Below are positions 60,506 through 64,000 of a DNA stretch of 64,000 nucleotides, one piece after another. Positions within the stretch are counted from its first letter, which is position 1, and each line of letters begins with the position of its first letter. This DNA is from Streptosporangium carneum (lineage in GTDB: Bacteria > Actinomycetota > Actinomycetes > Streptosporangiales > Streptosporangiaceae): positions 146,860 through 210,859 of the forward strand of contig NZ_BSEV01000009.1 in NCBI RefSeq assembly GCF_027922005.1. Reading direction: 5' to 3'. The notes under the pieces were generated by a model that was not told the DNA's origin, did not search any database, and worked only from the letters and a program-made list of their open reading frames with translations. The position numbers were made by a program, and so were the translations under genes.

Positions 60506-62836
60506 TTACGCGCCGCACCGGCGAAGATCGGTGACACCCTCCAGCGTGACAGGGGAGCAGTTCTCCTCGATCCAGACCAGCCGGGGGTCGGAGTCCGCTC
60601 CCTGGCCGGTGAAGCCCGACAGCTGGACGAACCGCAGATCGCCGTCCGCGACCAGCCGCTTCAGCTCCTCCAGGCTCACCGCCTGGTCGGTCGCGTTGTA
60701 GCCCCCCATCGCGACCACGTCCTCGCCCGTCGCGATGATGTACGGCGCAGCACCGGTCGCGGACAGGGTCGCCAGCAGGATCCTGGCCCCGTCCCGCCTG
60801 GCGGTGACGTACTCCAGCACGTCACGCTGCCCGGCCGTCAGCGTCCCGGTCGCCACACCCCATGTCGACAGGCCGCCCCCGCCCCCGCGAGGCCCGCCGT
60901 CCCGTCCCTGTCCTGTCGCGCCGCTCTGCCCGGCGCCTGGCCCCGCCTGATCTCCCGCCCCAGGAACGCCGCCCTGGCCTCGGCCGTTCCCCCGGACGAA
61001 ACCGCCGGGCGCGCTTCCGTCACCGGGTCCGCCATCGGGTCCGCCATCGGGTCCGCCATCGGGTCCGCCACCGGGGCCGCCATCAGGTCCGCCATCGGGT
61101 CCGCCACCGGGGCCACGACCGCCGCGTCCAGGCCCGCCCGCCCAGGAGCCACCCCGTCCTGGCCCACCGCCGCCGAACCCGGCCTCCGGCCCCGCCGTCG
61201 GATTCACCCCGCCCGTGCCGCCGGGCCCGTCGAGGGGCTCGGCCGCGGACCACGCCGTGGGAGCCGCCATCACGGCCACGGCGGCGACCGTCGCCGCCAC
61301 CGCAGGGACCCGTCGTGTCCGGCCGCGTGACACCCGCAGCGGCAACCGGCCGACCAGCAGCCCCGCCACCCCCAGGGCTCCCGCGACCCCGATCAGCGGA
61401 GTCAGCCAGGGCAGCCAGTCCGGCGTCCGCCCCACCACGAGCACGGCCCACAGCGCGGACGCTCCCACGGCGACCGGCAGCAGTGCCCACGACCAGCCCG
61501 CGGGTCGCAGGTACAGCCGCCACATCGTCACCGCGCCCGCCCCGGCCACCGCCGCCACCGCGGGACCGAGCTGCGTCGTGTAGTACGGGTGGAAGATCCC
61601 CTCCGCGAAGCTGAAGACCGCCCAGCAGAGCACCAGCCAGCCGCCCCACAGCACCCAGCCCGCCGCGTACGTCCCGCCGGTCCCGTTTCCAGCTCCGCCG
61701 CTCTCGGTCCCAGCCCCGCCGGTCCCAGCCCCGCCGCTCTCGGTCCCGGCCCTCACCACCTCGGCATCCAGCGTCCCGGCCCCCACGGTCTCGTCCCGTC
61801 TTCCCCGGGTCCGCGCGGTCCGAGACGCCGCCCCCTCCCGTGCCCCCTCTGTCTCGACGGCCAGGCCGCTCCGCACCCCGCCCCGTCGTCTCCGCACGAC
61901 CATCGTGACGACCGCCGCCACCATCCCCACCAGGCAGAACGGCAGCAACCAGCTGATCTGCCCGGCCACCTGCTCGTTGAACAGCCGGCCGAGACCCGGG
62001 TCGCCGCCCATGCTCGGCCCCGCGTTCCCCAGCCCGGTCCCCGCCCCGTCGCGCGTCCCCAGCAGCCGTCCGAGGCCGTTGTAACCGACCACCAGATCCC
62101 ACGCGCCGCCGTCCCTGCTGCCTCCCACGTACGGCCTGGCGCCCGGCCACACCTCGACCGCGACCACCCACGCCAGCGACGTCACCAGCATCACCGCCCC
62201 CGCCGCGACGGCCGACCACAGCCGTCGCCACGAGAGCCCGGCCGCCAGCCAGGCTCCCAGCAGCGCCGGAGCGACCACCCACGCCTGCAGCATCTTCACC
62301 GTGAACGCCAGCCCCACGAACGCCCCCGCCGTCACCAGCCAGCGAGCCCGGCCGCCCTGGACCGCCCGCGTCACCGCGTACGCCGCGCACACCAGCGACA
62401 GCACCAGCAGCGTGTCGGGATTGTCGTTCCGGTTCACCGCCACCGTGATCGGTGTCAGCGCCAGTGCCAGCGCCGAGATCGACGCCGCGGCCGGGCCCGC
62501 CCAGCGTCCCACCGCCCGGTGCAGCACGGCGACCGCCAGCACCCCCTCGACCGCCTGCGGCACGATCAGCGCCCAGCCGTGATATCCGAACACCCGCACC
62601 GACAGCACCTGCGCCCACAACGCGCCCGGCGGCTTGTCCACCGTCGAGACCCCCAGCGGGTCGAACGCCCCGAAGAAGAAGTTCGACCAGCTCAGCGTCA
62701 TGGACCTGACCGCCGCCGCATAGTAGGAGTTGCCGTATCCCACCGAGCTGAGCGCCCAGCCGTACAACACTCCCGCCAATCCGCACGCCGCGACCAGCAC
62801 CCACCTCGACCACCGGGGTTCCCCGCGCACATCCAT
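60506..62836 (-). CDS. GT39/ArnT-like membrane glycosyltransferase with Gly-rich insert
   Basis: 776 residues. The N-terminal domain has eight or more membrane segments, with the acidic and DKPP-type loops of GT39 enzymes (GNSYYAAAVRSMTLSW and GVSTVDKPPGALWAQVL). Such enzymes take sugar from a polyprenyl phosphate donor and attach it to protein, lipid or polysaccharide outside the cell. A Gly/Ala/Thr/Glu repeat interrupts the membrane region at about 360-400. A long Gly-Pro-Asp repeat linker (about 560-660) leads to a C-terminal extracellular domain with ILLATLSATGAAPYIIATGE. The acceptor is unknown. Confidence 0.85.
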   Translation of the reverse strand: MDVRGEPRWSRWVLVAACGLAGVLYGWALSSVGYGNSYYAAAVRSMTLSWSNFFFGAFDPLGVSTVDKPPGALWAQVLSVRVFGYHGWALIVPQAVEGVLAVAVLHRAVGRWAGPAAASISALALALTPITVAVNRNDNPDTLLVLSLVCAAYAVTRAVQGGRARWLVTAGAFVGLAFTVKMLQAWVVAPALLGAWLAAGLSWRRLWSAVAAGAVMLVTSLAWVVAVEVWPGARPYVGGSRDGGAWDLVVGYNGLGRLLGTRDGAGTGLGNAGPSMGGDPGLGRLFNEQVAGQISWLLPFCLVGMVAAVVTMVVRRRRGGVRSGLAVETEGAREGAASRTARTRGRRDETVGAGTLDAEVVRAGTESGGAGTGGAGTESGGAGNGTGGTYAAGWVLWGGWLVLCWAVFSFAEGIFHPYYTTQLGPAVAAVAGAGAVTMWRLYLRPAGWSWALLPVAVGASALWAVLVVGRTPDWLPWLTPLIGVAGALGVAGLLVGRLPLRVSRGRTRRVPAVAATVAAVAVMAAPTAWSAAEPLDGPGGTGGVNPTAGPEAGFGGGGPGRGGSWAGGPGRGGRGPGGGPDGGPDGGPGGGPDGGPDGGPDGGPGDGSAPGGFVRGNGRGQGGVPGAGDQAGPGAGQSGATGQGRDGGPRGGGGGLSTWGVATGTLTAGQRDVLEYVTARRDGARILLATLSATGAAPYIIATGEDVVAMGGYNATDQAVSLEELKRLVADGDLRFVQLSGFTGQGADSDPRLVWIEENCSPVTLEGVTDLRRCGA
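61019..61114. repeat. eight 12-bp tandem repeats coding for Gly-Pro-Asp-Gly units
   Basis: The unit GCCATCGGGTCC (plus strand) recurs eight times with a few changes; on the coding strand it reads G-P-D-G or G-P-G-G. The array is likely to vary in length between strains. Confidence 0.8.
61695..61747. repeat. 17-bp direct repeat coding for Gly/Ala/Thr/Glu units
   Basis: CCGCCGCTCTCGGTCCC occurs at 61695-61711 and 61731-61747, period 36 bases, within the glycosyltransferase; it encodes the repeated GTESGGAG text. Confidence 0.65.
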
Positions 62837-63131
62837 GCGCCAAACCCTCGAACGGCCGCCTCAACACCCCCTTGGCGCTCCATGAAGATCCGATGAGAAC
62901 GCCTCACTCGAATCACCGGTCGCCCGCGCACGCCTCGCACCCCGGGCGCCGCCTCAACCGTCCGTGGTGTCCCCACCCGCCGTGTCCTCGTCCGGGGCCG
63001 CCCCGCCCTGTCCGGCGAGGTGTCTGTTCACGACCATGGTGTGACGGCTGTAGCGTGATGTCACCGAGTTTTTCATCCCCGCTCCAGTCAACGTAACGAC
63101 CAAGTGGTCTGTACCAATTAGGGTGGGACCT
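62837..63131. other. divergent region between the glycosyltransferase and pyk
   Basis: About 295 bases with no gene seen. The first 200 are GC-rich; the last 80, before pyk, are AT-richer and contain the dre-like element. Confidence 0.45.
63103..63118. promoter_or_regulatory. dre-like (DasR-type) site upstream of pyk
   Basis: AGTGGTCTGTACCAAT matches the DasR/GntR consensus AGTGGTCTAGACCACT at 13 of 16 positions, with both half-sites kept (TGGT and ACCA). It ends 13 bases before the pyk start, a blocking position. Confidence 0.5.
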
Positions 63132-64000
63132 GTGACTCGTCGCGCGAAAATCGTCTGCACCCTGGGCCCCGCCACCTCCTCTCCAGAACGCCTCCGCGAG
63201 CTCATCGCCGCAGGCATGGACGTGGCTCGTTTCAACCTCAGCCACGGCAGCCACGAGCTGCACAAGGAGGTCTACGACAGGGTGAGGGAGGCCGCCGCCG
63301 AACTCGGCCGCGGCGTAGGCGTGCTCGCGGACCTGCAGGGTCCCAAGATCCGCGTCGGCAAGTTCGAGGAAGGGCCCGTCCGCCTCGGTTTCGGCGACGT
63401 CTTCACCATCACCACGGAAGACGTTCCGGGAGACCGCGAACAGGTCTCGACCACCTATCTCGGCCTCCACAAGGACGTCCGCCCCGGCGACAGCATCCTC
63501 GTCGACGACGGACGCGTCCACCTGGAGGTCACCCGCATCGACGGCCCCCGCGTCACCACCCGCGTGATCATCGGCGGCATGATCTCCGACAACAAGGGCC
63601 TCAACCTGCCCGGCGTCAACGTCAGCGCCCCGGCCCTCACCGACAAGGACGAGACCGACCTCCGCTGGGCCCTGCGCACCGGATTCGACCTCATCGCCCT
63701 CTCCTTCGTGCGCCGCCCCTCGGACGCCGACGTCGTGCGCAACATCATGGAGCAGGAGGCCGTCCGGCTCCCGCTGCTGGCGAAGATCGAGAAGCCCCAG
63801 GCCGTCGAGCGGCTCCCCGAGATCATCGAGGCCTTCGACGGCATCATGGTCGCCCGTGGCGACCTCGGCGTCGAGCTGCCCCTCGAGGACGTGCCGATCG
63901 TCCAGAAGCGGGCCATCGAGCTCTGCAGGGAGAAGGCCCGTCCCGTCATCGTCGCCACCCAGATGCTCGACTCGATGATCTCCGCCCCGCGCCCGACCCG
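63132..64000 (+). CDS. pyk: pyruvate kinase, 5' part
   Basis: 289 codons are visible; the frame is open at the window end. The GTG follows GGGTGGGA. The protein begins [20 protein letters not shown] and has [21 protein letters not shown], the B-domain segment with [25 protein letters not shown] with the catalytic Lys, and [15 protein letters not shown]. It converts PEP and ADP to pyruvate and ATP, the last step of glycolysis. A dre-like site just upstream suggests control by amino-sugar availability. Confidence 0.96.
   Translation, partial: MTRRAKIVCTLGPATSSPERLRELIAAGMDVARFNLSHGSHELHKEVYDRVREAAAELGRGVGVLADLQGPKIRVGKFEEGPVRLGFGDVFTITTEDVPGDREQVSTTYLGLHKDVRPGDSILVDDGRVHLEVTRIDGPRVTTRVIIGGMISDNKGLNLPGVNVSAPALTDKDETDLRWALRTGFDLIALSFVRRPSDADVVRNIMEQEAVRLPLLAKIEKPQAVERLPEIIEAFDGIMVARGDLGVELPLEDVPIVQKRAIELCREKARPVIVATQMLDSMISAPRPT

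Noticed and set aside
61019-61114. Short tandem repeats as a possible CRISPR array
   Set aside because: Units are 12 bases without spacers and lie in frame inside a gene.

Overview
The window is very GC-rich DNA with strong third-position GC bias, frequent GTG starts and many 4-bp stop/start overlaps (ATGA or GTGA). Together with the gene content (PriA-type HisA, an Asp-type MurA, a TIGR03085-like protein, a trp-linked TIGR02234-like membrane protein, split his genes) this points to the chromosome of an actinomycete, plausibly in or near the Streptosporangiaceae; the family placement is inference. I saw no tRNA, rRNA, transposase, integrase or CRISPR array.

Layout. 1-6.6 kb: end of a beta-propeller protein, a secreted serine hydrolase, then murA and a class A penicillin-binding protein on the minus strand. 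6.6-9.1 kb: a small secreted protein, an amidase and a YbaK-type deacylase. 9.2-15.4 kb: the his operon hisD-hisC-hisB-(51-aa membrane protein)-hisH-(membrane protein)-hisA/priA-ridA-hisF, closed by a strong terminator. 15.5-17.0 kb: a lamin-tail protein and a membrane protein. 17.1-21.2 kb: the most unusual part, a six-gene minus-strand cassette with two small Cys-rich peptides, a MauE-like protein, a CxxC thioredoxin-like protein, an ABC exporter and an S26 peptidase. 21.3-27.6 kb: MFS exporter with divergent ArsR regulator, MarR regulator, glutamine synthetase paralogue, a 53-aa membrane peptide, two membrane proteins and their likely MerR regulator. 28.1-34.6 kb: an orphan protein with a RiPP-recognition-like N-terminus and a heme-oxygenase-like C-terminus, a TIGR03085-type protein, and a heterodimeric ABC exporter. 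34.1-38.5 kb: a flavin monooxygenase/amino-acid-type ABC importer/acetyltransferase operon. 38.9-45.1 kb: ppk2, hisI, TIGR02234-like protein, DUF4190 and DUF2752 proteins, trpC-trpB-trpA. 45.7-50.5 kb: MauE-like and DsbA-like redox pair, lgt, a VIT1/CCC1 transporter and two paralogous anchored proteins. 50.5-58.3 kb: a branched-polyamine-synthase-like protein and gltB-gltD. 58.4-64 kb: a subtilase, a GT39-type glycosyltransferase with Gly-rich repeats, and the 5' part of pyk behind a dre-like site.

How it fits together. The core is amino-acid and nitrogen metabolism (his, trp, glt). No trpF is present beside trpC-B-A, which fits the HisA here being the dual PriA enzyme. No trpE lies between hisI and the TIGR02234-like gene, where I would expect it from related genomes. 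The 17.1-21.2 kb cassette is the best candidate for an undescribed system: leader peptides with an AxA junction, 7-8 Cys cores, dedicated thiol-redox proteins, exporter and protease, behind a promoter with a palindrome at the predicted transcription start.
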